64,000 nucleotides of DNA from Serratia rubidaea (GCA_901472405.1 LR590463.1:868001-932000), one strand, 5' to 3'; positions 10,274-21,610 are shown, counted from the first letter of the stretch. The notes: generated from the letters alone by a model not told the origin. Made by a program: numbers and translations.

Positions 10274-12835
10274 TTAGACCAGGCTTTTCAGACGGTAAAT
10301 CCACTCCAGCGCCTGACGCGGGCTGAGTGAATCCGGATCCAGCGTCTCCAGCGCCTCTACCGCCGGCGAGGTCTCTTCGGCCAGCAGCGTCATCTGAGTG
10401 GCGTCTACCGTACCGGCAGCGGTGTGGTTGGAGAGCGTTTCCAGCTCGCGCAGCTTCTGCCGCGCACGTTTGATGACGTCGCGCGGCACGCCGGCCAGCG
10501 CGGCTACCGCCAGCCCGTAGCTCTTGCTGGCGGCGCCGTCCTGCACGCTGTGCATAAAGGCGATGGTGTCGCCATGCTCCAGCGCGTCCAGATGCACGTT
10601 AACCACGCCTTCCATTTTCTCCGGCAGGGTAGTCAGCTCGAAGTAATGGGTGGCGAACAGCGTCATCGCCTTGATGCGGTTAGCCAGATTTTCAGCGCAG
10701 GCCCAGGCCAGCGACAGACCGTCGTAGGTCGAGGTGCCGCGGCCGATTTCGTCCATTAGCACCAGGCTATGTTCGGTCGCGTTGTGCAGAATATTGGCGG
10801 TTTCGGTCATCTCCACCATAAAGGTGGAGCGGCCGGAGGCCAGATCGTCCGCCGCGCCGACGCGGGTAAAGATACGGTCGACCGGGCCGATGCTGGCTTT
10901 AGCGGCCGGCACGTAGCTGCCGATATGCGCCATCAGCACGATCAGCGCCGTTTGCCGCATATAGGTGCTTTTACCCCCCATGTTCGGACCGGTAATGATC
11001 AACATGCGACGCTGCGGCGACAGTGCGACCGGGTTGGCGATAAACGGCTCGCTCAACACCTGCTCCACCACCGGGTGGCGGCCTTCGGTGATGCGGATGC
11101 CTGGCTGCTCGCTCATGGTCGGGCAGGCATAGTTGAGCGTTTCCGCCCGCTCCGCCAGGTTGGCGAGCACGTCGAGTTCCGCCAGTGCGCTGGCGCTTTG
11201 CTGCAGCTCGCCCAGATGCGGCAGCAGCAGGTCGAACAGCTCGTCATACAGCGCCTTTTCAATTGCCAGCGCTTTGCCCTTGGAGGTGAGAACCTTGTCC
11301 TCATACTCCTTCAGTTCGGGAATGATGTAACGCTCGGCGTTTTTCAGCGTCTGACGGCGTACGTAATGAATCGGCACCAGATGGCTCTGGGCGCGGCTGA
11401 CCTGAATGTAGTAACCGTGTACGCCGTTGAAGCCGACCTTCAGCGTATCCAGGCCCAGCTTTTCACGCTCGCGGATCTCCAGCCGATCGAGGTAGTCGCT
11501 GGCGCCGTCCGCCAGCGCACGCCATTCGTCCAGTTCGGCATTATAGCCGGGGGCGATGACGCCGCCGTCGCGCACCAGCACCGGCGGGGCTTCAACCACG
11601 GCGCGCTCCAGCAGGTCCTGCAGCTCGTCGAACTGGCCGACCTGCGCCAGCAGCTGCTGCACGTGCGTTGCCTCAACGTCCTGCAGCAGCGCGCGAATAT
11701 CCGGCAGTTGCTGGAAGGCGTGGCGCATGCGCGCCAGATCGCGCGGGCGGGCGGTCCGCAGCGCCAGACGCGCCAGAATACGCTCCAGATCGCCCACCTG
11801 GCGCAGCGGCGGCTGCAGGTCGGCGGTCAGATCCTGTAATGCGCCAATCGCCTGCTGGCGGTTGTTCAGCACCTTAACGTCGCGCGTCGGCATATGCAGC
11901 CAGCGCTTCAGCATCCGGCTGCCCATCGGCGTGACGGTGCGGTCGAGGATCGCCGCCAGGGTGTTTTCGCTGCCGCCGGACAGGCTTTGGGTGATTTCCA
12001 GGTTACGGCGGGTGGCGGCGTCCATAATGATGCCGTCCTGCTGGCGTTCCATGGTGATGCCGCGGATGTGCGGCAGCGCGGTGCGCTGGGTATCTTTGAC
12101 ATACTGCAGCAGACAGCCGGCGGCGCGCAGCGCCTGCTGCGACTGCTCTACGCCGAAACCGGTCAGATCGCGGGTGCCGAACTGCAGGTTCAGCTGCTGA
12201 CGCGCGGTGTCCAGCTCAAACTCCCACAGCGGGCGGCGGCGCAGGCCGTGGCGCTGTTCGATCAGCGCCATCTGCTCAAAGTTTTCCGGATACAGCAGCT
12301 CGGCCGGGTTGGTGCGCTGCAGTTCGGCCGCCATGGTTTCCACATCTTCCGGCTCGGCAACGCGGAAACGACCGGAGCTGATGTCCAGCGTGGCGTAGCC
12401 GAAGCCGCGCGCGTCCTGCCAGATGGCGGCCAGCAGGTTGTCCTGCCGCTCCTGCAGCAGCGCTTCGTCGCTGACGGTGCCGGGCGTGACGATGCGCACC
12501 ACTTTGCGCTCCACCGGGCCTTTGCTGGCGGCGGGATCGCCGACCTGCTCACAGATGGCGACGGATTCGCCCAGCTGCACCAGCTTGGCCAAATAGTTTT
12601 CTACCGCATGGTGCGGCACGCCGGCCATCGGGATAGGTTCGCCCGCGGAGGCGCCGCGCTTGGTCAGGGAGATATCCAACAGCTGTGAAGCGCGCTTGGC
12701 ATCGTCATAAAACAGCTCGTAGAAGTCACCCATCCGATAGAACAGCAGAATTTCAGGATGCTGTGCCTTTAAGCGCAGGTACTGCTGCATCATCGGCGTG
12801 TGTTCGACGTATTCTTTGTTTTCCATAATGTTCAC
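10274..12835 (-). CDS. mutS: DNA mismatch repair protein MutS
   Basis: Mismatch-recognition ATPase, 853 residues and intact, exactly the E. coli length. The mismatch-reading Phe-Tyr-Glu motif is in [11 protein letters not shown] near residue 37. The ABC-type ATPase has Walker [10 protein letters not shown] near 615 and the Walker B/signature segment [22 protein letters not shown]. The C-terminal beta-clamp and tetramer region ends in [12 protein letters not shown]. It converges on rpoS. The rpoS-mutS interval, variable in enterobacteria, is minimal here. A one-base indel does not occur in this long gene. Confidence 0.97.
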   Translation of the reverse strand: MNIMENKEYVEHTPMMQQYLRLKAQHPEILLFYRMGDFYELFYDDAKRASQLLDISLTKRGASAGEPIPMAGVPHHAVENYLAKLVQLGESVAICEQVGDPAASKGPVERKVVRIVTPGTVSDEALLQERQDNLLAAIWQDARGFGYATLDISSGRFRVAEPEDVETMAAELQRTNPAELLYPENFEQMALIEQRHGLRRRPLWEFELDTARQQLNLQFGTRDLTGFGVEQSQQALRAAGCLLQYVKDTQRTALPHIRGITMERQQDGIIMDAATRRNLEITQSLSGGSENTLAAILDRTVTPMGSRMLKRWLHMPTRDVKVLNNRQQAIGALQDLTADLQPPLRQVGDLERILARLALRTARPRDLARMRHAFQQLPDIRALLQDVEATHVQQLLAQVGQFDELQDLLERAVVEAPPVLVRDGGVIAPGYNAELDEWRALADGASDYLDRLEIREREKLGLDTLKVGFNGVHGYYIQVSRAQSHLVPIHYVRRQTLKNAERYIIPELKEYEDKVLTSKGKALAIEKALYDELFDLLLPHLGELQQSASALAELDVLANLAERAETLNYACPTMSEQPGIRITEGRHPVVEQVLSEPFIANPVALSPQRRMLIITGPNMGGKSTYMRQTALIVLMAHIGSYVPAAKASIGPVDRIFTRVGAADDLASGRSTFMVEMTETANILHNATEHSLVLMDEIGRGTSTYDGLSLAWACAENLANRIKAMTLFATHYFELTTLPEKMEGVVNVHLDALEHGDTIAFMHSVQDGAASKSYGLAVAALAGVPRDVIKRARQKLRELETLSNHTAAGTVDATQMTLLAEETSPAVEALETLDPDSLSPRQALEWIYRLKSLV

Positions 12836-13148
12836 TGCGTTATGTTCTGATTATGCGTCATGAGCATGATGCTTACCGTAGCCACGTTGAAGCGTCCTGC
12901 AAGAAGGCTAAATGCCGGCTGCTCTGTAGAGTGAAGATGTTAACAGGTGAGAACGCAGTTTCAAACGCATCTGCGAGCGCCGGCACTTTTTTCCTCTGCT
13001 TCTGCTAAATCGTTCGCATAACGGCTGCCAGTAGCGGAAAAATGGGCGGTATTTGACTGATTATTTGACGCGGATATTCCTGTTTGTGCATCACCGTCTA
13101 TGATTTACCATAACCAAAATATTTTTAGCCTGGCTGTATGGATACCTG
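12836..13148. other. Divergent promoter region mutS / mltB
   Basis: About 310 bases between the outward starts of mutS and mltB with no gene that I can support. It should contain both promoters. No regulator box stands out. Confidence 0.45.
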
Positions 13149-14240
13149 ATGCGTCAATTTGCCCCTCTTATTCCCCTGGTCGTTTTACTTTCCGCCTGCA
13201 GCAGCAAGCCGGAAAATACCACCCAGCCGCCGCAGGGCCGCGCGGTGCAAGGCGGTTTCCTGCTGGAAGCCGATCACGTCAATCCGATGCTGTCCGGCGA
13301 TTATGCCTACAACGCGTCGGCCCAGCGCTTTATCGACAAAATGGTGCGCGAGCACGGCTTTGATCGCCAGCAGCTGCATGATGTTTTCGCGCAGACCAAG
13401 CGACTGGACTGGGTGATCCGGCTGATGGATCGTCAGGCGCCAAGACCGACCGGCCAGCCGCCTTCCGGGCCGAACGGCGCCTGGCTGCGGTACCGTAATA
13501 AATTCATTACTCCGGATAATATTCCCAACGGCGTAGCCTTCTGGAATCAGTATGCCGATGCGCTGGAGCGCGCGCACCGGGTCTACGGCGTGCCGCCGGA
13601 AATCATTGTCGGCATCATCGGGGTGGAAACCCGCTGGGGACGGGTGATGGGCAAAACGCGCATTATCGACGCGCTGGCGACGCTCTCCTTCGATTATCCC
13701 CGCCGTGCGACCTACTTTACCGGCGAACTGGAAACCTTCCTGCTGATGGCGCGTAAAGAGCAGCGCGATCCGCTGGAACTGCGCGGCTCTTATGCCGGTG
13801 CGATGGGATATGGCCAGTTTATGCCGTCCTCCTTCAAGGATTACGCGGTCGATTTTAACGGCGACGGGCACATTAACCTGTGGGATCCTGAGGACGCGAT
13901 CGGCAGCGTGGCAAACTACTTCCGCGCGCACGGCTGGCAGCGCGATGCGCTGGTTGCGGTGCCGGCCAGCGGCCAGGCGCCATATATGGAGCACGGCTTC
14001 AAGACCCGCTATACGGTCGGCGCACTGCAGTCTGCGGGGCTGACGCCGCAGGGCGGGCTGGGCCACGATCAGGAAGTGAGCCTGCTGCGTCTGGATATGG
14101 GCAGCGACTATCAGTACTGGTACGGGTTGCCGAACTTCTACACCATCACCCGCTATAACCACAGTACGCACTATGCGATGGCGGTATGGCAATTGGGTGA
14201 GGCGGTCGGCCGTGCGCGGCGCGGCGGCAGCGTATTCTGA
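13149..14240 (+). CDS. mltB: Membrane-bound lytic murein transglycosylase B
   Basis: Lipoprotein enzyme that cleaves peptidoglycan glycan strands to 1,6-anhydromuropeptides. The signal peptide ends LLSAC, with the lipid-bearing Cys near residue 17. The catalytic Glu is in GIIGVETRWGRVMGKTRI, and GSYAGAMGYGQFMPSS and the EF-hand-like FNGDGHINLWDPEDAIGSVANYF follow as in E. coli Slt35/MltB. 363 residues, intact. The next backbone gene in E. coli is pncC; here an MFS gene is between them. Confidence 0.95.
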   Translation: MRQFAPLIPLVVLLSACSSKPENTTQPPQGRAVQGGFLLEADHVNPMLSGDYAYNASAQRFIDKMVREHGFDRQQLHDVFAQTKRLDWVIRLMDRQAPRPTGQPPSGPNGAWLRYRNKFITPDNIPNGVAFWNQYADALERAHRVYGVPPEIIVGIIGVETRWGRVMGKTRIIDALATLSFDYPRRATYFTGELETFLLMARKEQRDPLELRGSYAGAMGYGQFMPSSFKDYAVDFNGDGHINLWDPEDAIGSVANYFRAHGWQRDALVAVPASGQAPYMEHGFKTRYTVGALQSAGLTPQGGLGHDQEVSLLRLDMGSDYQYWYGLPNFYTITRYNHSTHYAMAVWQLGEAVGRARRGGSVF

Positions 14241-14245
14241 GCAGC

Positions 14246-14271
14246 AAAAAGGGCCGGTGACGGCCCTTTTT
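14246..14271. terminator. Bidirectional terminator mltB / MFS gene
   Basis: Hairpin AAAAAGGGCCG / CGGCCCTTTTT with a GTGA loop between the convergent mltB and MFS genes. Confidence 0.8.
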
Positions 14272-14278
14272 CTTTGGC

Positions 14279-15688
14279 TTACAGCATGGTGTAGGCTTTC
14301 TTCAGCCCGGTGTCCTCATCCGGGTCTGCCCCCTGCGCAGGCGGCTCCTCTTCCTCCGCTGCCACGTCGGCAGGTTCCGCTTCGGCCTCGGCAGGTTCTG
14401 TTTCAACCGGATCCGGCGCGGCTTCCGGCGGCGGCATGGTGTCATGAATCGTTTGTTCATCGAAGGTCGGGTTCAACGCCGGCGACAGCGGCGAACTGAC
14501 CAGGCTGTCCGGCATCGGAATATGCGGCAGCGGCGCATCCTCGACGAACTGCGACTCGTCCTCTTTCACCGTGCGGCTGAAGCCGACAATCAGCACGCCG
14601 CACAGGGCGAAAAACACATACAGAATATTGCCGCCCAGCGGCTGGATCAGCATGCCGACCGTCAGCGGTCCGATGCTGGCGCCGACGCCGAAGGCCATCA
14701 GCAGACAGGCCGCCAGCGATACGCGGCGCTCCGGTTCGACCAGGTCATTGGCCAGCGCCACCGCCAGCGGATAGAGCGTAAACTGCAGCATGCTGACGAC
14801 AAAGCCGATAGCCAGCAGCAGCGGAAAAGTGATGTGCGGCAGAATCGCCAGCGGCAGCGCCGCCAGCACCAGCAAAATGGCGTTGAGACGCATCAACAGC
14901 GTACGGTTGTAGCGATCGGACAGCCAGCTCAGCGGGAACTGCGCCACCAGGCCGGCGAAAATCGCCAGCGCCATAAACAGGCCGGTATGCTGGGTGCTTA
15001 AATCCTGCTGGCTGGTATACACCGGCGCCAGGCCGTAAAACGAGCCGACCACCATGCCGATCACCAGCGTACTGGCCAGCACGCTGGGAATGGTGCGGAT
15101 AAAGTAGCGCAGCTCCAGCGGCGCTGGCGACATATGGCGGACGTTGGTGCGGGTGGTGAGGGCGATGGGCACCAGGCAAAGCGCGAAGCACAGGGCGATA
15201 ATCAGCAGGGTGCTGATGCCCAGATCGGTCTGCAGCATCAACACCACCTGGCCGAGGGACAGGCCTAAGTAGGTGGCGGCCATGTAGAAACCGAAGACCA
15301 CGCCGCGCTGATTGGACTCGGCCTGATCGTTAAGCCAGCTTTCCAACACCATAAACTGGCACATCATGCACAGACCGATAATCATGCGCAGCACTACCCA
15401 AACCGGAATGTATTCGGTCAGCCCGTGCCCCAGCACCGCGGCGGTAATAATGCCCGCGCAGGAGACGTAGGCGCGGATATGCCCGACGCGAGCAATCAAA
15501 AAGTGGCCGACCTTGCCGCCGACCACCAGCCCGATATAGTTGGCGGCGGTGATGGCGCCGATCAGGCCGCCGGTGACGTGAATCGAGGTCAGACGCAAGG
15601 AGATATAGGTGGTCAGCAGCCCGGATCCCAGCAGCATCAGCAGCGTCGTGGTATATAACGGAAAGAATACGCCAAACGTCTTTTTCAC
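14279..15688 (-). CDS. MFS transporter (YcaD-like) with long acidic C-terminal tail
   Basis: A 469-residue protein whose first 380 residues carry about twelve membrane spans of the major facilitator superfamily, beginning MKKTFGVFFPLYTTTLLML and including the loop motif LSDRYNRTLLMRLN. It resembles the YcaD subgroup, whose substrates are unknown. Residues from about 385 on form a soluble tail rich in Glu, Pro, Ala and Asp (EPAEAEAEPADVAAEEEEPP), unusual for the family and probably cytoplasmic. It is convergent with mltB and divergent from pncC. Its substrate cannot be inferred. Confidence 0.8.
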   Translation of the reverse strand: MKKTFGVFFPLYTTTLLMLLGSGLLTTYISLRLTSIHVTGGLIGAITAANYIGLVVGGKVGHFLIARVGHIRAYVSCAGIITAAVLGHGLTEYIPVWVVLRMIIGLCMMCQFMVLESWLNDQAESNQRGVVFGFYMAATYLGLSLGQVVLMLQTDLGISTLLIIALCFALCLVPIALTTRTNVRHMSPAPLELRYFIRTIPSVLASTLVIGMVVGSFYGLAPVYTSQQDLSTQHTGLFMALAIFAGLVAQFPLSWLSDRYNRTLLMRLNAILLVLAALPLAILPHITFPLLLAIGFVVSMLQFTLYPLAVALANDLVEPERRVSLAACLLMAFGVGASIGPLTVGMLIQPLGGNILYVFFALCGVLIVGFSRTVKEDESQFVEDAPLPHIPMPDSLVSSPLSPALNPTFDEQTIHDTMPPPEAAPDPVETEPAEAEAEPADVAAEEEEPPAQGADPDEDTGLKKAYTML

Positions 15689-15923
15689 TCGCTCATCCTA
15701 TAGTCATCGGCGCTGATTATTGCCGGCCACCAGCATCCTTGTTGCGTGCGCTATTGCGTGTTGCCCGTTACCTGGGCGCATCCTCTGATACTAGCAGTTT
15801 GCTTGGCAGCTTAAAACCTCGCCGCTTTTGCGCTGCGCTGCGCAATTTGCCGATCCTGCCGTCGCCGACGCTTGATAAATGCTACTATCGGACGCATATA
15901 GCAATGATTCATTGAGGGGCGTT

Positions 15924-16407
15924 ATGAGCGAAGAAAACCTGCGTAAACTTAGCGTGGCCGTCGGCGAAAAACTGAAGGCCGACGGCGCTGGATCACGGCG
16001 GCGGAGTCCTGCACCGGCGGCGGCATCGCCAAGGCGATCACCGATATTGCCGGCAGCTCCGCCTACTTCGACCGCGGTTTTGTCACCTACAGCAACCGGG
16101 CGAAGCACCAGCTGCTGGGCGTTTCCGAGAGCACGCTGCAGGTGCATGGCGCGTCAGCGAAGCGGTGGTGCGTGAAATGGCGCAGGGCGCGCTGCATGCG
16201 GCCGACGCCGATATCGCGCTGTCGGTCAGCGGCATCGCCGGGCCGGACGGCGCAGCGCGGCGAAACCGGTCGGCACCGTATGGTTCGTTTTGCGAACGTT
16301 CCGGGCGGGTGCTGGCGTGCGAGAGGCGTTTTAGTGGCGATCGCGACGCCGTCCGGCTGCAGGCGACGGTTTTCGCGCTGCAAACCGTGCTCGACGAATT
16401 TTTATAA
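15924..16407 (+). CDS. pncC: Nicotinamide-nucleotide amidase PncC (four frame breaks)
   Basis: CinA C-terminal domain protein that deamidates NMN in pyridine-nucleotide salvage; position before recA is conserved. Pieces of the protein are clear: LSVAVGEKLKADG, then ESCTGGGIAKAITDIAGSSAYFDRGFVTYSN, then ADIALSVSGIAGPDGG, then SGDRDAVRLQATVFALQTVLDEFL. They lie in different frames. Single bases appear missing near 15989, 16150 and 16250, and one T is extra near 16330. After correction the length is about 161 residues, close to E. coli. Either dense base errors or a true pseudogene. Confidence 0.78.
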
Positions 16408-16419
16408 AATTAGGCTTGA

Positions 16420-16439
16420 TACTGTATGACTGTACAGTA
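16420..16439. promoter_or_regulatory. LexA (SOS) box of recA
   Basis: TACTGTATGACTGTACAGTA is a 20-base LexA operator (CTG-N10-CAG with TA flanks), about 80 bases before the recA start. LexA bound here represses recA-recX until DNA damage. Confidence 0.95.
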
Positions 16440-16519
16440 TAATTAGTGACATTTCCTGCACAACATACATTCAGTGGCAGTGTGGGGTAACACCGACATT
16501 GCGTAACGAAGGAGCAAAA

Positions 16520-17572
16520 ATGGCTATTGATGAGAACAAGCAAAAGGCGTTAGCTGCGGCACTGGGCCAGATTGAAAAACAATTCGGCAAAGGCTCCATC
16601 ATGCGTCTGGGTGAAGACCGTTCCATGGATGTGGAAACGATCTCTACCGGCTCACTGTCACTTGATATCGCACTGGGCGCCGGCGGCCTGCCGATGGGCC
16701 GTATCGTAGAAATCTACGGGCCGGAATCCTCAGGTAAAACCACCCTGACGCTGCAGGTTATCGCCGCCGCGCAGCGCGAAGGTAAAACCTGCGCCTTTAT
16801 CGATGCCGAACACGCGCTGGATCCGGTGTATGCGAAAAAGCTGGGCGTAGATATCGATAACCTGCTGTGTTCTCAGCCGGACACCGGCGAGCAGGCGCTG
16901 GAAATCTGTGACGCGTTGACCCGCTCCGGCGCGGTTGACGTGATCATCGTCGACTCCGTTGCGGCGCTGACGCCAAAAGCGGAAATCGAAGGTGAAATCG
17001 GTGATTCGCACATGGGTCTGGCGGCGCGTATGATGAGCCAGGCAATGCGTAAGCTGGCCGGTAACCTGAAAAATGCCAACACGCTGCTGATCTTCATCAA
17101 CCAGATCCGTATGAAAATCGGCGTGATGTTCGGCAACCCGGAAACCACCACCGGCGGCAACGCGCTGAAGTTCTATGCCTCTGTGCGTCTGGATATCCGC
17201 CGTATCGGCGCGATTAAAGAGGGCGATGAAGTGGTCGGCAGCGAAACCCGCGTAAAAGTGGTGAAGAACAAGGTTGCCGCACCGTTCAAACAGGCTGAAT
17301 TCCAGATCATGTACGGCGAAGGCATTAACAGCCGCGGTGAGCTGATTGACCTGGGCGTGAAGCACAAGATGATTGAAAAAGCCGGCGCCTGGTACAGCTA
17401 CAACGGCGATAAGATTGGTCAGGGTAAGGCGAATGCCTGCAACTTCCTGAAGGAAAACCCGGCAATTGCCGCCGAACTGGACAAGAAGCTGCGCGATCTG
17501 CTGCTGCACAGCAGCGCCGTTGAAGCGGATGAAGGCTTCGATGACGAAGCTGAAACCAGCGAAGAGTTTTAA
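16520..17572 (+). CDS. recA: Recombinase RecA
   Basis: Strand-exchange ATPase and coprotease that triggers LexA self-cleavage, about 350 residues. Walker A is GPESSGKTT, Walker B is [12 protein letters not shown], and loop L1/L2 segments [21 protein letters not shown] and [22 protein letters not shown] are complete. The acidic tail ends [15 protein letters not shown] chose the ATG at 16520 ([20 protein letters not shown]), behind GAAGGAGCAAAA, over the earlier TTG at 16499. It would also be the trigger for the SOS-controlled tailocin gene at 48.4 kb. Confidence 0.98.
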   Translation: MAIDENKQKALAAALGQIEKQFGKGSIMRLGEDRSMDVETISTGSLSLDIALGAGGLPMGRIVEIYGPESSGKTTLTLQVIAAAQREGKTCAFIDAEHALDPVYAKKLGVDIDNLLCSQPDTGEQALEICDALTRSGAVDVIIVDSVAALTPKAEIEGEIGDSHMGLAARMMSQAMRKLAGNLKNANTLLIFINQIRMKIGVMFGNPETTTGGNALKFYASVRLDIRRIGAIKEGDEVVGSETRVKVVKNKVAAPFKQAEFQIMYGEGINSRGELIDLGVKHKMIEKAGAWYSYNGDKIGQGKANACNFLKENPAIAAELDKKLRDLLLHSSAVEADEGFDDEAETSEEF

Positions 17573-17633
17573 TCGCGACAGTGGCGGTACGTGCTGATTC
17601 TGGCGTATCGCCGCACGCCAAGGTTGTAATCCT

Positions 17634-18164
17634 ATGAACGAACGGGTTTCCCCAAAGACCGGAAACACGCTGAATGACCTGCTAAGCCGCGCGATGCGCT
17701 TGCTGTCACAACGCGATCATAGTGAAGACGAACTGCGCCGCAAGCTTGCGGCGCAGCCGTTTTTCTCCCGCGCCAGATTCTCCGACAAAAATTCCTCCCC
17801 ACCTTGCGATGAACCCATCGACCCAGCCGTTGTCGAACAGGTCATTGATTATTGTTATCAGCATAATTGGTTGGACGATCGGCGTTTTGCTACGAGCTAT
17901 ATCGGCAGCCGCAGCCGTAAGGGCTACGGCGCGCAGCGCATTCGTTCCGAGCTGATGCAAAAGGGTGTGGATAAAGAGGTGGTGCAGACGGCGTTGGCCG
18001 ACTGTGACATCGACTGGTGCGAACAGGCCAAAGAGGTTGCTCAGCGCAAATTTGGCGAACCATTGCCGAAAGAGTGGAAAGACAAAGCCAAAGTGCAGCG
18101 TTATCTGCTTTATCGAGGCTTTTTCCAGGAAGAAATTCAGTCGATTTACCGTGATTTTGCGTAA
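17634..18164 (+). CDS. recX: Regulatory protein RecX
   Basis: A 176-residue helical protein that caps and limits RecA filaments. Family landmarks are [55 protein letters not shown] and [23 protein letters not shown]. It is about ten residues longer than E. coli RecX because of the segment [21 protein letters not shown] after residue 40, which is poorly conserved in the family. It follows recA by 61 bases, and part of recA transcription should read into it. Confidence 0.94.
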   Translation: MNERVSPKTGNTLNDLLSRAMRLLSQRDHSEDELRRKLAAQPFFSRARFSDKNSSPPCDEPIDPAVVEQVIDYCYQHNWLDDRRFATSYIGSRSRKGYGAQRIRSELMQKGVDKEVVQTALADCDIDWCEQAKEVAQRKFGEPLPKEWKDKAKVQRYLLYRGFFQEEIQSIYRDFA

Positions 18165-18298
18165 TCATCGCACACGGGGTTTTACTTCCTCTGAAGAAAA
18201 TTTATCTTATCCCCACTTTAGTTCGTGAGCAGGCTGCCATCGTAAGGATGACGCGCGCCCTGCTCACGTATCGTTATTCTAGTCTTTCCGGGAAAAAT

Positions 18299-20925
18299 AT
18301 GAGCAAGAGCACCGCTGAGATCCGTCAAGCGTTTCTCGATTTCTTTCATAGTAAGGGTCATCAGGTCGTAGCAAGCAGCTCCCTGGTGCCTAACAATGAT
18401 CCGACGTTGCTGTTTACCAACGCCGGTATGAACCAATTCAAAGATGTTTTCCTGGGGCTGGATAAACGCGCTTATACCCGCGCGACCACCTCTCAGCGCT
18501 GCGTACGCGCAGGTGGTAAGCATAATGACCTGGAAAACGTCGGTTACACCGCGCGCCACCATACCTTCTTCGAAATGCTGGGTAACTTCAGCTTCGGTGA
18601 TTACTTCAAACGTGACGCCATTGCCTATGCCTGGGAACTGCTGACTGGTGAAAACTGGTTTAACCTGCCGAAAGAAAAGCTGTGGGTGACCGTCTACGAA
18701 ACCGATGATGAAGCATTTGCTATCTGGCAGAACGAAATCGGTATCCCTGCTGAGCGCATCATTCGCATCGGCGACAACAAGGGCGCGCCGTTTGCTTCCG
18801 ATAACTTCTGGCAGATGGGTGATACCGGCCCGTGCGGTCCGTGCACCGAAATTTTCTACGATCACGGCGATCACATCTGGGGCGGTCCTCCGGGCAGCCC
18901 GGAAGAGGATGGCGACCGTTATATCGAGATCTGGAATATCGTCTTTATGCAGTTTAACCGTCAGGCTGACGGCACGATGCTGCCGCTGCCTAAACCATCG
19001 GTCGATACCGGCATGGGGCTGGAGCGTATCACCGCGGTGCTGCAACACGTTAATTCCAACTATGAAATCGATCTGTTCCGCACCCTGATCGCGGCAGTTG
19101 CCAAAGTCACCGGCGCGACCGATCTGGATAACAAGTCCCTGCGCGTTATCGCCGACCATATTCGTTCTTGCGCCTTCCTGATTTCCGACGGCGTTATCCC
19201 GTCCAATGAGAACCGTGGTTATGTGCTGCGTCGCATCATTCGCCGCGCGGTACGTCACGGCAATATGCTGGGTGCAAAAGATACCTTCTTCTACAAGCTG
19301 GTTGCGCCGTTGATCGAAGTGATGGGGCCGGCGGCTGAAGAGCTGAAGAGCCAGCAGGCGATGGTTGAGCAGGTGCTGAAAACGGAAGAAGAGCAGTTTG
19401 CCCGCACGCTGGAGCGTGGTTTGGCGCTGCTGGACGAAGAGCTGTCCAAGCTGCTGGGCGATACGCTGGACGGTGAAACGGCCTTCCGTCTGTATGACAC
19501 CTACGGCTTCCCGGTTGATTTAACCGCAGACGTTTGCCGCGAGCGCGGCCTGAAGGTTGATGAGGCTGGCTTTGACGAGGCGATGGAAGCGCAGCGCCGC
19601 CGTGCGCGTGAATCCAGCGGTTTCGGCGCTGATTACAACAGTATGATCCGCGTTGATGGCGCCAGCGAATTCTGCGGCTATGACCATGACAAGCTGCAGG
19701 CCAAGGTGACCGCGCTGTTCCGTGACGGCCAGCCCGTTGAGGCGATTCATGCGGCGAAGACGCCGTGGTGGTGCTGGACAGCACGCCGTTCTACGGTGAG
19801 TCCGGCGGTCAGGTTGGCGATAAAGGGGTGTTGAAAGCGGCAGCGGCGGAATTTGTCGTCGCCGACACGCAAAAATTACGGTCAGGCGCTCGGTCATCAG
19901 GGCAAACTGGCACAAGGTACGCTGAAAGTTGGCGACAGCGTTGATGCCGAGATCGATCAGGCGCGTCGCAACCGCATTCGTCTGAACCACTCCGCGACCC
20001 ACCTGCTGCACGAGGCATTACGCCAGGTGCTGGGTGAGCATGTGGCGCAGAAAGGCTCTCTGGTTAACGATAAGTATCTGCGTTTCGACTTCTCGCACTT
20101 TGAGGCGATCAAGCCGGAACAGCTGCGTGCGGTGGAAGACCTGGTCAACCAGCAGGTGCGTCGTAATCTGCCGGTGCAGACCGAGGTGATGGCGCTGGAC
20201 GATGCAAAAGAGAAGGGCGCGATGGCGCTGTTCGGTGAGAAGTACGATGACCATGTGCGCGTACTGACCATGGGCGACTTCTCTACCGAACTGTGTGGCG
20301 GTACCCATGCGTCCCGTACCGGTGATATCGGCCTGTTCCGTATTCAGAGCGAGTCGGGTACGGCCGCGGGGATCCGCCGTATTGAAGCGCTGACCGGTGA
20401 AGGCGCGATAGCCTCGCTGCATCAGCAGAGTGATTTACTGCAGGAGGTTGCCCACCTGGTGAAAGGTGACAGCAACAACCTGACGGACAAAGTACGTGCG
20501 GTGCTCGATCGTTCCCGCGTGTTGGAAAAAGAGCTGCAGCAGCTTAAAGACCAACAGGCGGCGTCGGAAAGCGCGTCACTGTCCAGTAAGGCGCAATTGG
20601 TGAACGGCGTGAAGCTGCTGGTTAGCCAGCTGGATAACGTTGAACCGAAAATGCTGCGTACCATGGTTGACGATCTTAAAAATCAACTGGGTTCTGCAAT
20701 CATCGTTCTGGCTACGGCTGCTGACGGTAAAGTCAGCCTGATTGCTGGCGTGACCAAAGATCTGACCGACCGGGTAAAAGCCGGCGAGCTGATCGGCAGC
20801 GTCGCCCAGCAGGTGGGTGGCAAGGCGGTGGTCGTCCGGATATGGCGCAAGCGGGGGGAAGCGACGTCGACGCCTTGCCTGCGGCATTAGGCAGCGTAGA
20901 AGCCTGGGTGGCTTCGAAACTGTGA
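18299..20925 (+). CDS. alaS: Alanine--tRNA ligase (three frame breaks)
   Basis: Essential class II synthetase. The ATG at 18299 gives [21 protein letters not shown]. Motifs 1-3 lie in the first 400 residues ([36 protein letters not shown]). The editing domain carries the zinc motif [11 protein letters not shown] and [15 protein letters not shown]. One G is missing near 19753, one T is extra near 19876, and one G is missing near 20825; corrected, the tail reads [23 protein letters not shown] and the protein has 875 residues, one fewer than in E. coli. Because the gene is essential, the breaks must be sequence errors. Confidence 0.95.
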
Positions 20926-20947
20926 ATATAAATAAATAGCCCAGATG

Positions 20948-20982
20948 AACGCCATAACCTATTGTTGATTATGGCGTTTTTT
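20948..20982 (+). terminator. Terminator after alaS
   Basis: CGCCATAA and TTATGGCG arms followed by TTTTTT, about 25 bases after the alaS stop. Confidence 0.8.
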
Positions 20983-21177
20983 CAGGGTGCTAAAACAATG
21001 CGGTTATAATAACGGGAACAAAGTTTTTCAGGTCGGCTAAACTTATCATTAACTGGGGTGATACCAAGTCTACTTACATTTATTGTGGGTTCTATGGCTT
21101 ACTTTTTCACCACATATGATGGATAATGGCGGGGAAACTGAGAGACCCGACTCTTTTAATCTTTCAAGGAGCAAAGA

Positions 21178-21362
21178 ATGTTAATTCTGACTCGTCGAGT
21201 TGGTGAAACCCTCATGATTGGCGATGAGGTTACGGTCACAGTGCTAGGGGTAAAAGGCAACCAGGTTCGTATTGGTGTAAATGCTCCGAAAGAAGTGTCC
21301 GTACACCGGAAGAAATCTATCAACGTATCCAGGCCGAGAAGTCTCAGCAGACGACTTACTGA
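21178..21362 (+). CDS. csrA: Carbon storage regulator CsrA (frame broken near 21309)
   Basis: RNA-binding post-transcriptional regulator that recognises GGA motifs in mRNA leaders. [44 protein letters not shown] is unbroken. Then one base is missing in CACCGGAAG; restoring it gives [17 protein letters not shown] and a stop at 21362, exactly 61 residues as in E. coli. As written the frame runs on to 21567 with an unrelated tail. A GGAG ribosome site lies just before the ATG (AAGGAGCAAAGA). Confidence 0.94.
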
Positions 21363-21372
21363 TTTCAATCGT

Positions 21373-21416
21373 AGCGTCTCGTTGCCTCTGACGGGACGCT
21401 TCTGCCTTTTTTCTCT
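21373..21416 (+). terminator. Terminator after csrA
   Basis: A ten-pair stem (AGCGTCTCGT with ACGGGACGCT) is followed by TCTGCCTTTTTT shortly after the csrA stop. Confidence 0.7.
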
Positions 21417-21582
21417 CTTTCCTCTGGTTTTTCCCTCTCTCGCTGACAATTTTTCTTCTGGGCGTTATTCACTTTATTGCCGGCCTATTGCCGTTTGTCT
21501 GTTGATAAAACACCCTTTTTGCCGTCGAATTGCCCATATTGCCTGCGAAGTGTGCAAACAAAAATAAGTTGGGAAAAATTGT

Positions 21583-21610
21583 TTGACTTATAAGTCGGGG
21601 AAAGTAATAT
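21583..21610 (+). promoter_or_regulatory. Promoter of the tRNA-Ser/tRNA-Arg cluster
   Basis: TTGACT and TAATAT are separated by 16 bases, followed by a GC-rich GTGCGCC start region of the stringently controlled type, about 65 bases before the tRNA-Ser gene. The rest of 21363-21675 holds the csrA terminator and nothing else I recognise. Confidence 0.75.

Noticed and set aside
10274..12835. Several long frames on the plus strand opposite mutS (for example 10769-11839 and 11894-12688)
   Set aside because: They are antisense shadows of a GC-rich gene, with His/Arg/Gln-rich composition and no start signals.
15924..16407. pncC as a settled pseudogene
   Set aside because: Indels of the same kind occur in essential genes nearby, so decay cannot be concluded from them.
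21363..21567. C-terminal extension of CsrA
   Set aside because: It arises from one missing base at 21309. The corrected frame stops at 21362 with the exact 61-residue CsrA.
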